Shown: positions 44,325-54,505 of the stretch, piece by piece
Numbering within the stretch: the stretch's first letter is position 1
How the letters are laid out: each line of letters begins with the position of its first letter
DNA from: CAVURW01 sp963743595
GTDB lineage: Bacteria; Verrucomicrobiota; Verrucomicrobiia; Methylacidiphilales; UBA1321
Length of the DNA stretch: 64,000 nt
Assembly: GCA_963743595.1 (NCBI GenBank)
Contig: CAVURW010000259.1
Span: forward strand, 100,539 to 164,538
Direction of reading: 5' to 3'
The notes under the pieces: generated by a model
Database searches by the model: none
Seen by the model: the letters and a program-made list of their open reading frames with translations, nothing else
What the model was told of the DNA's origin: nothing
Translations under genes and position numbers: made by a program

Positions 44325-45494
44325 ATGCCCGAAGAACTCAGCTACGTCATCATCAATCCCTACACCATCTACAAGTCCAGAACAGGTGGTGTTCTCGCGC
44401 GTCTACTCACCCGCACCTCTCTCGATCTCGTTGGTGCTGAAATGTTTGCGCCCAGCCAAGCGCTCATCGACGAATACTCCAAATACATTGTTACGGAAAC
44501 AAAAGATGAAGCGGATCGCCACATCCAAGAGCTGATCCGGGATTACGTCCGCGAAAATCTTAATCCAGACCCCACGACAGGCCAGCGCGAGCGCGTCATG
44601 GTCCTTTTGTTTAAGGGCGAAAACGCCATACGCCGCGTCCGGGAAGCCGTCGGCACGTTCAAGCGCAATTTTCTAGGCGGTGAATCAATCCGGGACACGT
44701 ACGGCGATATTGTCTTCAACCGCGATGGCTCGGTTCGTTACTTTGAACCGGCGGTGCTGGCTTCTGCAAATATCGAAGAGACCCAGCAGATGCTCAAGAT
44801 ATGGGCCAAGCACAGCGACGCCGATGGGGGCGTCCTCGATAAAATGGCCGTTACTTCCGGTGAATCTCGTCACGAAAGGACGCTCGTCATCATCAAGCCG
44901 GACAATTTTAAATTCCCGAGCGGTCGGCCCGGAAACATCATGGACATCTTCTCCCGCACCGGATTAATCATCACGGGAATCAAGGTCCATCGCATGAGCG
45001 TAGCGGAAGCCGAAGAATTTTACGGCCCCATCCGGGATATGCTGCGCCTGCGGTTCGCCGAACAGATCTCGGAAAAAGTGAAAGACCTCGTTCAAAACAA
45101 CCTGAACCTGGCGATTTCTCCGGAAACACAGACCGAAATCGGGAAGCTCCTGGGGCCTCAAGCCGGCGATCAACAGTTCAATAGCATCGTTAAATTCATG
45201 GCCGGCCGCTCGGCGGAAGAAGTTACAGAAGACGAACGGATTGGACCGGGCACGCAAAAGTGCATCATCCTCATTTACGAAGGAATTGAAGCCGTCCGCA
45301 AGATCCGGGAAGCGCTCGGGCCAACCGATCCGAACAAAGCGCCGTCTGGAACGATCCGTCGCGAGTTTGGCCAAACCATCATGGTAAACGCCGCCCACGC
45401 CTCCGACTCGGCAGATAATGCTCGCCGCGAAATGGAGATCGTTAAAATCCGCGATAACTCGTTCAAGTCCATCATCCAGTCCTTTTATCCGTAA
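44325..45494 (+). CDS. Tandem nucleoside-diphosphate-kinase-like protein, first domain degenerate
   Basis: A 389-residue protein with two NDK folds. The C-terminal one looks active: ERTLVIIKPDNF, then RREFGQTIMVNAAHASDS with the phospho-accepting His near residue 358. The N-terminal one keeps the frame (LSYVIINPYTIYK, GTFKRNFLGGESIRDTYGD, FEPAVLASANIEETQQ) but has no His at the active site. Both carry an insert of about 60 residues rich in helices compared with the 140-residue standard enzyme. Expected reaction: phosphate transfer from ATP to NDPs. The start ATG at 44325 lacks a good ribosome-binding site. Confidence 0.75.
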   Translation: MPEELSYVIINPYTIYKSRTGGVLARLLTRTSLDLVGAEMFAPSQALIDEYSKYIVTETKDEADRHIQELIRDYVRENLNPDPTTGQRERVMVLLFKGENAIRRVREAVGTFKRNFLGGESIRDTYGDIVFNRDGSVRYFEPAVLASANIEETQQMLKIWAKHSDADGGVLDKMAVTSGESRHERTLVIIKPDNFKFPSGRPGNIMDIFSRTGLIITGIKVHRMSVAEAEEFYGPIRDMLRLRFAEQISEKVKDLVQNNLNLAISPETQTEIGKLLGPQAGDQQFNSIVKFMAGRSAEEVTEDERIGPGTQKCIILIYEGIEAVRKIREALGPTDPNKAPSGTIRREFGQTIMVNAAHASDSADNARREMEIVKIRDNSFKSIIQSFYP

Positions 45495-45577
45495 TTGGTC
45501 TGGCTTAATCGATTCGATCGTGTTTGAATTTCCAGCTCGCGTACCGCGACCCTTGTAACCCTTGACCTAAAAACCAG

Positions 45578-46747
45578 ATGCAACCTTCCGCACGAGTCCA
45601 AGAACTCACTCCCTCCCTCACCCTTTCCATCGACAGCAAAGCCAAAGCCATGAAGGCTGAAGGACAAGACGTCATTGGATTCGGTGCCGGTGAACCCGAT
45701 TTCGATACACCCGAACACATCAAAGCAGCCGCCATGGGCTCCCTGGATGCCGGGTTCACTAAATACACGCCCTCTTCCGGTATTCCGGAACTCCGCGCCG
45801 CCATCAGCGAAAAGCTCAAGGCCGATAATGGCCTGGAATACAAGCCGTCGCAAATCGTCGTCAACTGCGGGGCCAAGCACTCGTGCTTTAACGCCATGCT
45901 CGCCACGCTCGATCCCGGTGATGAAGTTATCATCCCCGCGCCGTACTGGCTCAGCTATCCGGAGATGGCCCGGCTCGTCGGTGCTTCCCCGGTGATCGTT
46001 CCGACGCAAGCGTCCAACGGGTACAAGATCACGGCTGACCAATTTCGTGAAGCGATGTCGCCCCGGACGAAGATGATCATCATCAACACACCCGGCAATC
46101 CCACCGGCTCCATCTACACGGAAGACGAACTCGCAGAAATCGCGGAGGTCGCCATGGAAGAAGACATTTTCATCCTCTCCGACGAGATCTATGAAAAGCT
46201 GATCTACGGCACCGCTAAACACTTCAGCATTGGCACTTTAAGCAAGGACGTCTACGCCTTAACTCTCACGGTAAACGGCTTCAGCAAGCCCTACGCCATG
46301 ACTGGATGGCGCCTCGGTTATGTCGCCGCTCCCGACGGCATCTCCCGCTCCATCGATTCGCTCCAGAGCCATACCACCTCCAACCCGACTTCATTTGCGC
46401 AAAAAGGTGCTCTCGCCGCCTACAAAGGTCCGCAAGATTGCGTCGCTCAGATGCTGGCCGAATACACCAGTCGCCGTGACTACGTTTGCAAGACGCTGAA
46501 AGCGATCGACAAGCTCAGCTTCGTTGAACCGCAAGGCGCATTCTACGTGCTCATAGACGTCTCGAAGACGGGCCTGAACTCGACACAGTTTGCTGAGCGC
46601 TTGCTCGATAAACAAAAGGTCGCGGTCGTCCCCGGAATCGCATTCGGTAACGATCAAACCGTTCGGCTCTCCTACGCCACAAGCATGGAGAACATCGAAA
46701 AAGGGCTCGCGCGAATCGGCGACTTCGTCAAAGCGATCAGCTCGTAG
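45578..46747 (+). CDS. Class I pyridoxal-phosphate aminotransferase (aspartate type)
   Basis: A 389-residue enzyme of the bacterial Ib aspartate aminotransferase group. It shows VIGFGAGEPDFDTPEHIK, YTPSSGIPELR, NTPGNPTGSIY, SDEIYEKLIY, the PLP-binding Lys in NGFSKPYAMTGWRLGY near residue 237, and the C-terminal Arg in VRLSYATS. It would transfer amino groups between aspartate or a related acid and 2-oxoglutarate. It follows the NDK gene by 83 bases in the same direction. Confidence 0.92.
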   Translation: MQPSARVQELTPSLTLSIDSKAKAMKAEGQDVIGFGAGEPDFDTPEHIKAAAMGSLDAGFTKYTPSSGIPELRAAISEKLKADNGLEYKPSQIVVNCGAKHSCFNAMLATLDPGDEVIIPAPYWLSYPEMARLVGASPVIVPTQASNGYKITADQFREAMSPRTKMIIINTPGNPTGSIYTEDELAEIAEVAMEEDIFILSDEIYEKLIYGTAKHFSIGTLSKDVYALTLTVNGFSKPYAMTGWRLGYVAAPDGISRSIDSLQSHTTSNPTSFAQKGALAAYKGPQDCVAQMLAEYTSRRDYVCKTLKAIDKLSFVEPQGAFYVLIDVSKTGLNSTQFAERLLDKQKVAVVPGIAFGNDQTVRLSYATSMENIEKGLARIGDFVKAISS

Positions 46748-46889
46748 TCTTCAGAAGAATCGACAGAGGCTGGGAGTGAGCGCACCGTACGGGCTTGGTG
46801 CGGAGGTTATCACGTACCTGGTCAAACGCGTTTACCGATAAAGTAAACGCATTCACGCAATGATGAATCCGTGAGATTCGCTTAACGCT

Positions 46890-48401
46890 TCACTTCGGAC
46901 TATTCGGGATCTTCGAGCGCAGAATAAGTACCGTTTGATAACCAAAAAGGCCGGGAAAAACCCACGTCACCAAACGCAATACGGAATTCAAAAAGATCGC
47001 GACTGGGTTTTTCGGAGAAAGGCCCAACGCCACCTCCACGGGCATGACGGTCATTTGGGTCTGAACGACTTCAAAATCACACTTCCGTGCAAGCTTCCGA
47101 ATACTGGCACGAGTCCAAAACTTGAGATGGTTCCGATCCATAATTCCTCGCGAGGTGTATTCAAAGCGACCAAAAAGAAGAGGCAATCTGACCGTCACAT
47201 TCGCCACATTCGGTACCGAGAGGATGACGCGGGTATTCGGCTGGCACAGGCCGTGAAGATCCCTGAGCAATGTTTCCGGCTGAACCATATGTTCCAGAAC
47301 GTCCATGAGGAAAACAAAGTCGTACGCTGTTTTGCGCAGCTCAGGGATCAGCGGTTTGACGCCGGAATCGAGCGAACACGAATGGTATGCGGAAAACGCC
47401 TCTTTGAATTTCGGTTCCGGGAGCGGATCAATTCCGACGACCTTATTGCCTGCTTCGGAAAGCTTTTGTGCGACAAATCCCTCTTTGCAACCGACATCTA
47501 AGACTGTGTGATTTTTTCCGGCCAATCTGAGAAATAGCTCGTGGCTGGATTGTCGGGATTGCTTTACTGGATAGTGAACGTAGTACTCTTTATATTCCGC
47601 ACAGATGGCACCTGAGGCGAGCGTCTTTTTGTAACGATATAATGCTTTAGCTACATTCTTGGCGTACTTAAATCCGTTTACGTAGCAAATCTCGTCACCG
47701 TAAAACGTCGGAATCGCCCGCTCAACAATACGGAATCCTTGATGATGAAGCTTGATAATAATCTGAGTATCGAAATGAAAATCGTTCGTCATGTCACTGA
47801 AATCGATTTTCTTCAATGCATGAAGATCATAGGCGCGGTAACCACTGTGCCATTCTGTAAGATTCATTCCCATGACGTAATTGGCCATGACCGAAAGGAC
47901 TCGATTTCCGGCGAATTTATAGAGTGGCATTCCCCCTTTCATCGGGCCGCCGAAATCCTTCATCATTCGAGACCCGAAAACAGCGTCCGCCTTCCCAGTT
48001 ACCAGCGGTTGGTACATCTGTGCCAAAAACTCCGGCGCATATTGACCATCACCATGCAAAAGAATGACCGTATCGTAACCATGCTCGATTAAGTACTGGT
48101 AACCCGCTTTTTGGTTACCGCCATAACCCAGGTTCACGGGGTGCTTTAAGATCTCCAGTTTATCGCAACCCGTCGTGTTCTTCATTCCGATGGCCAACTC
48201 GTATGTGGCGTCCGGACTTGCGTCATCGAAAACGACGATCTTTTCAACGTTGTTGTAAATCGTCTTAGGGATGCGCTGGAGAACGCTGCGGAGTGTGGTA
48301 ACTGCGTTGTAAGCAACGATGAAGATGGCGATGCGCTTCCCATGGTTGGAAGCGGCAGCCTCGTCGGCAAGAGTAGCGAAGATCTGGTTATTTTTGACCA
48401 T
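46890..48401 (-). CDS. Glycosyltransferase family 2 fused to class I SAM methyltransferase
   Basis: A 503-residue bifunctional protein. Residues 20-250 are a GT-A glycosyltransferase (RIAIFIVAYNAVTTLRSVL, VVFDDASPDATYE, HPVNLGYGGNQKAGYQYLI, LLHGDGQYAPEFL), similar to dolichyl/undecaprenyl-phosphate sugar transferases. Residues 295-440 are a methyltransferase (HTVLDVGCKEGFVAQKLSEA, DFVFLMDVLEHMVQPETLL, NVANVTVRLPLLFGRF). A hydrophobic C-terminus (FLNSVLRLVTWVFPGLFGYQ) may anchor it. Both domains look active. It probably glycosylates and methylates an envelope lipid or polysaccharide. Confidence 0.85.
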   Translation of the reverse strand: MVKNNQIFATLADEAAASNHGKRIAIFIVAYNAVTTLRSVLQRIPKTIYNNVEKIVVFDDASPDATYELAIGMKNTTGCDKLEILKHPVNLGYGGNQKAGYQYLIEHGYDTVILLHGDGQYAPEFLAQMYQPLVTGKADAVFGSRMMKDFGGPMKGGMPLYKFAGNRVLSVMANYVMGMNLTEWHSGYRAYDLHALKKIDFSDMTNDFHFDTQIIIKLHHQGFRIVERAIPTFYGDEICYVNGFKYAKNVAKALYRYKKTLASGAICAEYKEYYVHYPVKQSRQSSHELFLRLAGKNHTVLDVGCKEGFVAQKLSEAGNKVVGIDPLPEPKFKEAFSAYHSCSLDSGVKPLIPELRKTAYDFVFLMDVLEHMVQPETLLRDLHGLCQPNTRVILSVPNVANVTVRLPLLFGRFEYTSRGIMDRNHLKFWTRASIRKLARKCDFEVVQTQMTVMPVEVALGLSPKNPVAIFLNSVLRLVTWVFPGLFGYQTVLILRSKIPNSPK

Positions 48402-48550
48402 TGTCTGGAAATGAGTTGAACGGTATTTGACCGGAGAAACAAACCGGAACCGTGAGAATAGCCGAAAATCGTCTTTGGGGAAGAATTTATTCTGAGTGGC
48501 TTATCAAAACCCTGGTAGCCGCTCGGTAGAGGTATACAAGGACCAGGATC

Positions 48551-48640
48551 TTAGGACCGGGGTCGGTAAATGATATCAAACCGGCCGGTTGGAACATCGG
48601 TTACCTTCTTAAATCCATACTTTTCTGGATTGCTATTAAA
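48551..48640 (-). CDS. 3' end of an unknown gene, cut by the contig junction
   Basis: Leftward frame of about 30 codons ending in TAA at 48551-48553 (EKYGFKKVTDVPTGRFDIIY). Base composition matches the first segment. Upstream of about 48640 the sequence becomes tolQ from another genome, so the rest of this gene is missing. Too little is left to name it. Confidence 0.4.
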   Translation of the reverse strand, partial: FNSNPEKYGFKKVTDVPTGRFDIIYRPRS

Positions 48641-48645
48641 ACCAC
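48635..48645. other. Probable chimeric junction between two genomes
   Basis: Left of this point are moderate-GC intact genes; right of it are GC-rich alphaproteobacterial genes with many one-base slips. TolQ homology (HPMAAV) ends at about 48641, with AT-rich sequence beginning on the other side (ATTGCTATTAAA). Neither gene at the joint is complete. Confidence 0.8.
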
Positions 48646-48933
48646 GGCGGCCATCGGGTGTGCCGGGCGTGGTGCCTTCCTGCTCGTACAGCTCATCGAG
48701 GCTGCCGCCGGACCAGAAGCGGTCCTCGAACGCCGTCGGCGGCCTTGTTGACGCGGCGGAGGGCGGACCATTTCTCGAACACGATCGCCCAGACCCAGAC
48801 GCTGGCGGCGAGCAGGCCGAGCATGACCAGCTTGACGACGATGTCGGCCTGCATGAACAGGCCCCACAGCGACAAATCGCCGCCGGCCGCGCCCGAGAGT
48901 AGCCGCGTCAACTGCCCGATCCACGCTCTGCAT
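48641..48933 (-). CDS. tolQ: TolQ, N-terminal part, frameshifted and truncated
   Basis: Inner-membrane proton-channel subunit of the Tol-Pal system for outer-membrane constriction at division. Readable parts: MQSVDRAVDAAT, then GDLSLWGLFMQADIVVKLVM, LAASVWVWAIVFEKWSALRR and, in another frame, RFWSGGSLDELYEQEG and HPMAAV. At least three one-base slips are needed to join them. The gene stops at the contig junction. It follows ybgC as in the usual ybgC-tolQRAB-pal order. Confidence 0.75.
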
Positions 48934-48948
48934 CTCCTCGTTCGGCCG

Positions 48949-49403
48949 TCATCCAGCCCCCGCCGGCCAGCATGGCCCGCAGGGCCATCCCGCCACTGCG
49001 CCGGCAGCCGGCCCGGGCGCTCGTCGTCCACGCGCAACGCGGCCAGCCGCACTCCAGCACCGCCAGGACCGAGTGCGTCCTCGCGCGCCGACGACGGTCT
49101 GGCGCAGTGTCGCCGACGCGGCGCCGACCGCGAGCGGCTCGGTCATCACGGCAAGCGAATCGTCAAGCCGGGCGGGGCGCAGATAGTCCAGTTTGATGCG
49201 CCGCACCACGAACATCAGGTTGCAGCGTCGCACGAGCGTCGGCATGCGGGATGCCCAGGTCGCGCAGGGCTTCGGTGCGGGCCCGTTCGGCGAAGCGCAG
49301 GTAGGTGGCGTGATAGACGATGCCGCCGGCATCGGTATCCTCGTAGTAGACCCGCAGCGTATAACGGTGGCGGCCCTCCGGCGGTGGAGGCAGGATGTTG
49401 CGT

Positions 49404-49411
<8 letters not shown>
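48949..49411 (-). CDS. ybgC: Tol-Pal-associated acyl-CoA thioesterase YbgC, frameshifted
   Basis: Hot-dog-fold thioesterase that accompanies the tol genes. The ATG at 49411 starts MDERNILPPPPEGR and shows the catalytic Asp region YYEDTDAGGIVYHATYLRFA. A slip near 49230 moves the frame to LVRRCNLMFVVRRIKLDYLR and LDDSLAVMTE. Further slips occur near 49075 and 48985, so the exact 3' end is uncertain. Its start overlaps the ruvB stop (ATGGATGA). Confidence 0.75.
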
Positions 49412-50448
<1,037 letters not shown>

Positions 50449-50452
<4 letters not shown>

Positions 50453-51063
50453 GACGCCGTCCTTGGGGCCAGTTCCTTCAGGCTGTCGCGGATCACCGCG
50501 TCGACCGCCGCCGCCTCACCGAGGCGCGAGAAGCGCGCGGGCCACCGCCGGCTGGCCTCCGGCGCCGGTAGCCGAGATTGACCAGCGCCGAGAACGCATC
50601 CTCGGCGACTCCGCGTGGCGCGCTGCGGCGGCAGGATAGGCGGCGCCGGAGGGCATGGCGCCGGCCTTTTCGCGCAATTCGGTCAGCATGCGCACGGCGA
50701 GCTTCGGCGCCGACGCCGGGCGCGCGCGTCAGGCTGGCGCGGTCCCCGGCGGCGATGGCGCCGACAAGGTCGCGCGGCGACAGGGCGGAGAGGATCGCCA
50801 GCGCCACTTTGGCGCCGACGCCCTGCACGGTGGTCAGCAGGCGGAACCAGTCGCGCTCGGCGGGGTCGGCAAAGCCGTAGAGCAGGATGGCGTCCTCGCG
50901 CACATGGTCTCGATCAGCAGCGCGCGGTCGCCGGCGTGGCGCGGCAGGGCGGCCGAGCGTGCGGGTGCGAGGCCTGCACCAGATAGCCGACGCCGTGCGA
51001 CATCGATGATGCAGCTGCCGTCGGTTCCAGCGCGTCGACCGTGCCGGTGAGCAGGGCGATCAT
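50449..51063 (-). CDS. ruvA: Holliday junction DNA-binding protein RuvA, frameshifted
   Basis: Tetrameric junction-binding partner of RuvB. It starts MIALLTGTVDALE at 51063, overlapping the ruvC stop. Helix-hairpin-helix regions are visible as LLTTVQGVGAKVALAILSAL and LTRAPGVGAE, followed after slips by VAEDAFSALVNLGY and AVDAVIRDSLKEL. Several single-base insertions break the frame, for example near 50708. The gene ends TGA at 50449, overlapping the ruvB GTG. Confidence 0.82.
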
Positions 51064-51576
51064 GCCATGCACCGCCGCGCGTCGCCCAGGCGCGGCGCGG
51101 CTGGCGCGGTGGTGGGCGTGGCAGATGGCGACGGCCAGCGCGTCGGCGGCGTCGGCGCGCTGCAGCGTGGCGCCGGGCAGCAGGCGGCGGACCATCATCT
51201 GCGACCTGCGTCCTTGTCGGCGCCGCCGGTGCCGACCACGGCCAGCTTCACCGACTTGGCGCCGTATTCGGCCACCGGGATGCCGGCCAGCGCCGGGGCC
51301 AGCAGCGCCACGCCGCGCGCATAGCCGAGCTTCAGCGTCGCGGCGCCGTTGCGGTTGACATAGGTTTCCTCGACGGCGGCCTCGTCCGGGCGCATGCAGC
51401 GGCGAGCAGCGCGGCCAGCGCGTCGTGCAGCGACTTCAGCCGCGGCGGGCACCGGATCGGCGCTGTCGGTGGCGATCACGCCGTCGGCGATGTGGCGCAG
51501 GCGGTTGCCGTCGCACCTCGATCACGCCCCAGCCGGTGAAGCGCAGGCCGGGATCGATGCCCGAGCAGCGCGGCAT
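51060..51576 (-). CDS. ruvC: Holliday junction resolvase RuvC, frameshifted
   Basis: Endonuclease that cuts Holliday junctions. The ATG at 51576 gives MPRCSGIDPGLRFTGWGVIE, with the first catalytic Asp. Other pieces are VIATDSADPVPA, AAVEETYVNRNGAATLKLGY with the catalytic Glu, GIPVAEYGAKSVKLAVVGTG, and ADALAVAICHAHH with the last Asp. Pieces lie in different frames because of inserted bases. The stop overlaps ruvA. Confidence 0.82.
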
Positions 51577-51596
51577 GCGCGAATCGCCTTGCACGT

Positions 51597-52359
51597 CTAG
51601 GCGGACAGTCGCTGCATCACCGTCGTCGGGGATATCGAAATTGGCGTAGACGTTCTGCACGTCGTCGTTGTCTTCCAGCGCGTCGATCAGCTTCAGCAGC
51701 GCCGGCGGCGCGCTCTTCGTCGAGCGTCACGGTGGTGGTCGGGCGCCAGTCGAGCCGGCGCTTCTCGGGCGGCGCCGAAGTCGGGCTTCCAGCGCGTCGC
51801 GCACGGCGAAGAAATCGTCGACGGCGGCAGGTGACCTCGTGCGCCTCGTCGTCGCTCTCGACGTTGTCGGCGCCGGCCTCGATGGCGGCTTCGAGCATGG
51901 CGTCGGCGCTGGCGGCGGCGGCCGGGATAGCGGATGACGCCCAGGCGGTTGAACATGAAGCTGACCGAGTTGGTCTCGCCCAGCGCGCCGCCATGCTTGG
52001 CGAAGGCGGAGCGGACGTCGGACGGCGGTGCGGTTGCGGTTGTCGGTCAGCGCCTCGACGATGACGGCGACGCCGGCCGGGCCGTAGCCCTCGTAGCGGA
52101 CCTCGTCGTAGTCGTCGCCCTGCGCCGGCGCCGGCGGCTTTCTTGATGGCGCGGTCGACCGTGTCCTTCGGCATGTTGGCCTGCGCGGGCGGCGGCGACG
52201 GCGGCGCGCAGGCGCGGGTTGGCGGCGGGGTCGGGCAGGCCCTGGCTTGGCGGCGACGGTGATTTCGCGGATCAGCTTGGCGAATACCTGGCGCGCGCGC
52301 TTGGCGTCCTGCGCACCCTTGCGGTGCATGATGTTCTTGAACTGGGAATGGCCGGCCAT
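51597..52359 (-). CDS. YebC/PmpR-family probable transcriptional regulator, frameshifted
   Basis: DNA-binding or ribosome-rescue protein of the YebC/TACO1 family, usually about 248 residues and next to ruvC. MAGHSQFKNIMHRKGAQDAK starts at 52359. Later pieces include LIREITVAAK, VRYEGYGPAGVAVIVEALTD and NRNRTAV, ending QNVYANFDIPDD and VMQRLSA at TAG 51597-51599. It contains the densest slips in the window, about one per 70-100 bases. Confidence 0.85.
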
Positions 52360-52522
52360 GGTCGTGGTCGCGTCAGCCTGTTGAGGATCACGGTTTCCTG
52401 CGCGAAGGCGGGCGGCTTCGTCAAGGCAACCCGGGCCCGGATTTCCAGCAGGGCGGGTTGCACCCGCCCTAAATGCCCGAGTTACGCTCGCTGCTTCGCT
52501 GGCCGGCAATGTGGGCGGTCAG

Positions 52523-54247
52523 TCATTGTATCGGGGGACACGCCCGCGTCAGCGGGACGCAGACGGGCCGCGGGCCACCCTGCGGGTCATCGCAGCACTT
52601 CTCGCTGCCACCGCATTGCGAGCATTGCCTGGTGCACCAGCCCGCTACAGGCACCGTGATCGATTTCAGGTGACAGTCGATCTGGGTCCCGGGCAGGCAG
52701 GCGACACTGAGCCTGTTCTGCGCAGATGTCGGGCCTGAGTGCCTAACGGTGTTCGCTTCGACAACCGTCAGCGGGCTCGGGTCGCGGTGATCCGGCGGGA
52801 ACGACCCGGCAAACTCATAGAAATCGGTCGGACCCGGGCACGTTACCGTGTAGGTCGGCGGCTGGTTCTCACGAACGGGACAGGCCTTGCTCAGCGTGCA
52901 TGCCGGCGCGTCCTGGAACGTAAACGCGGGGGCGGTCGAGGCGTCGAGAAGGGTCCGGCCCTGGCCATTCGGGAAATTATACGCGGCCGTCACTCTTGAC
53001 TGCGCACCCGACAGACCCGGCGGGCTGATGAAACTTGTCGGATCACCGACCACCGGCGTGACGACCTGATCGCCCAGCTTGAACTCAAGTGCGCCCGTGA
53101 AACGACCCAGCACTTTCACCAGGGTGCCGCCGAGGGGCGATCCGAAGTTGGGCTGGATGCCGTCGATTGTCGGCCGCGTGGGGCTTTCGTTGAAGCTGAT
53201 TGTGGGAGGAACCGTCGTGGAACACGGTCCGAGGAACAGGTTGCTGTCTTCGGCGGTCGTCGTCCCGCTGTTGCCTGCAACATCGCCGTGGCAGTTCGGC
53301 GCCTTTCCGCTCATATCGAGATCGCTGGCGAGCTTGACCGTTATCTGTGCCTCCGGGTTGAACTGAACCCGGGTATAAACCTCGGTCTTCGAGACTGTGC
53401 CATAGCCGAACACATTGAACTCGGCGTCGGTCCAGTTGCCGAAGGCGCCCACGAGGTCCGTGCCAACGACCGTCCACGACGTCGCACCAAGCTGGAGCGA
53501 GACCAGAGCTTTGCCGTCGGATGCGACTTGACCGATCAGGTTCGCGCCGTCGAGATCCGCGAAACTGCTAGGCGCCGTGCTGTCCAGCGTCGAAAACCCG
53601 ATATTGACGCCGCAATGGGGTCCCGCGTTGAGCGGCAGAGTGGCGGGGCAAGCTGTCCGTGGCATTCGCAAGGTAATTGATGAACCACTCTTGACGTAGA
53701 GCTGACGGTCGTTGTTATAGACGAACTGAACCCACCCCTTGCACCCGGGCCTGCCGGAACAGGATGGCCCCGTGGTGGGCGTAGCGGGCATCGTCGCATT
53801 TGAATTCATCTGGAGGGTGAACTTGCCGTCTGCGACTTTCTGATCGACGTCGTTGATGCTGCCGACCTGGGTGATATTCCCGATCTTGTCCAAGCGCCCA
53901 GTTGCGATCGCGATCGGCACGGTCGGGGTCATCGTGTAATCGCCGTGGAAGGGCAGGTCTTCCGGCCGGATGCGTCCCTGTCTTTGCGGCTTGATCGTCA
54001 GCGGCGGGTGCGCCGGCGGTTGCCCGCAATCAACCTGCTTCCATTCTTTCGAGGGATATTCGATCTTGTAGCAGCCGTTTCCACGCGGGATCGCCGGTGC
54101 CGTGCTCTTACGCCAATCCTGCAGCGTGGACTGGTCGGCAGCGGCGGGCGGGGTTGTCGATTGCGCCGCGGCCGGACCGAGGCACGCGGTCAGGACGATC
54201 TGTACGATGCCGATCGCTCGCGCAGCGGTGATTACGCCCATCCGCAT
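52523..54247 (-). CDS. Secreted protein with IPT/TIG domain and Cys-rich tail
   Basis: A 574-residue exported protein, intact, unlike its neighbours. Signal peptide ends near GPAAAQS. The middle is beta-rich without known signatures (TLRMPRTACPATLPLNAGPH). An IPT/TIG Ig-like domain runs from about residue 360 (TIDGIQPNFGSPLGGTLVKV to FPNGQGRTLLDAS). The C-terminal 60 residues are Cys-rich (GWCTRQCSQCGGSEKCCDDP), probably disulfide bonded. A GGGAG lies six bases before the ATG. It may be a surface or binding protein. Its GC is visibly lower than that of the flanks. Confidence 0.65.
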   Translation of the reverse strand: MRMGVITAARAIGIVQIVLTACLGPAAAQSTTPPAAADQSTLQDWRKSTAPAIPRGNGCYKIEYPSKEWKQVDCGQPPAHPPLTIKPQRQGRIRPEDLPFHGDYTMTPTVPIAIATGRLDKIGNITQVGSINDVDQKVADGKFTLQMNSNATMPATPTTGPSCSGRPGCKGWVQFVYNNDRQLYVKSGSSITLRMPRTACPATLPLNAGPHCGVNIGFSTLDSTAPSSFADLDGANLIGQVASDGKALVSLQLGATSWTVVGTDLVGAFGNWTDAEFNVFGYGTVSKTEVYTRVQFNPEAQITVKLASDLDMSGKAPNCHGDVAGNSGTTTAEDSNLFLGPCSTTVPPTISFNESPTRPTIDGIQPNFGSPLGGTLVKVLGRFTGALEFKLGDQVVTPVVGDPTSFISPPGLSGAQSRVTAAYNFPNGQGRTLLDASTAPAFTFQDAPACTLSKACPVRENQPPTYTVTCPGPTDFYEFAGSFPPDHRDPSPLTVVEANTVRHSGPTSAQNRLSVACLPGTQIDCHLKSITVPVAGWCTRQCSQCGGSEKCCDDPQGGPRPVCVPLTRACPPIQ

Positions 54248-54505
54248 GGAAAGCTCCCAGACTGCCCCTGCTGCAAACCGCGGACCGCTTGACCGATCGT
54301 TTCGATTTGCAAAGCGTCACCCTGCCCCGGCGGCGGGCATTAGGCAATAGACCGCGGCGTGGTGGCTGGCGACAATTCCGGCAATTCCAATCACGTTCCG
54401 TTTAAGGCGTAGGCGAACGAGCGGCCCGGATGGCGGTGCCGGGCGGGCTGGTCAATCGGGGATGTCGGGCGCAGAATCCCCTTAAACCACCCGTACGGAG
54501 GGGCG
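54248..54505. other. Divergent intergenic region
   Basis: About 258 bases between the secreted protein and the monooxygenase, both reading away. It should hold both promoters. I see no strong repeat or RNA structure. Confidence 0.4.

Noticed and set aside
48551..48933. A continuous frame joining TolQ sequence to the unknown 3' gene end, as if a natural fusion
   Set aside because: The frame match depends on uncorrected slips in tolQ, and composition changes sharply at the joint. A contig chimera explains it better.
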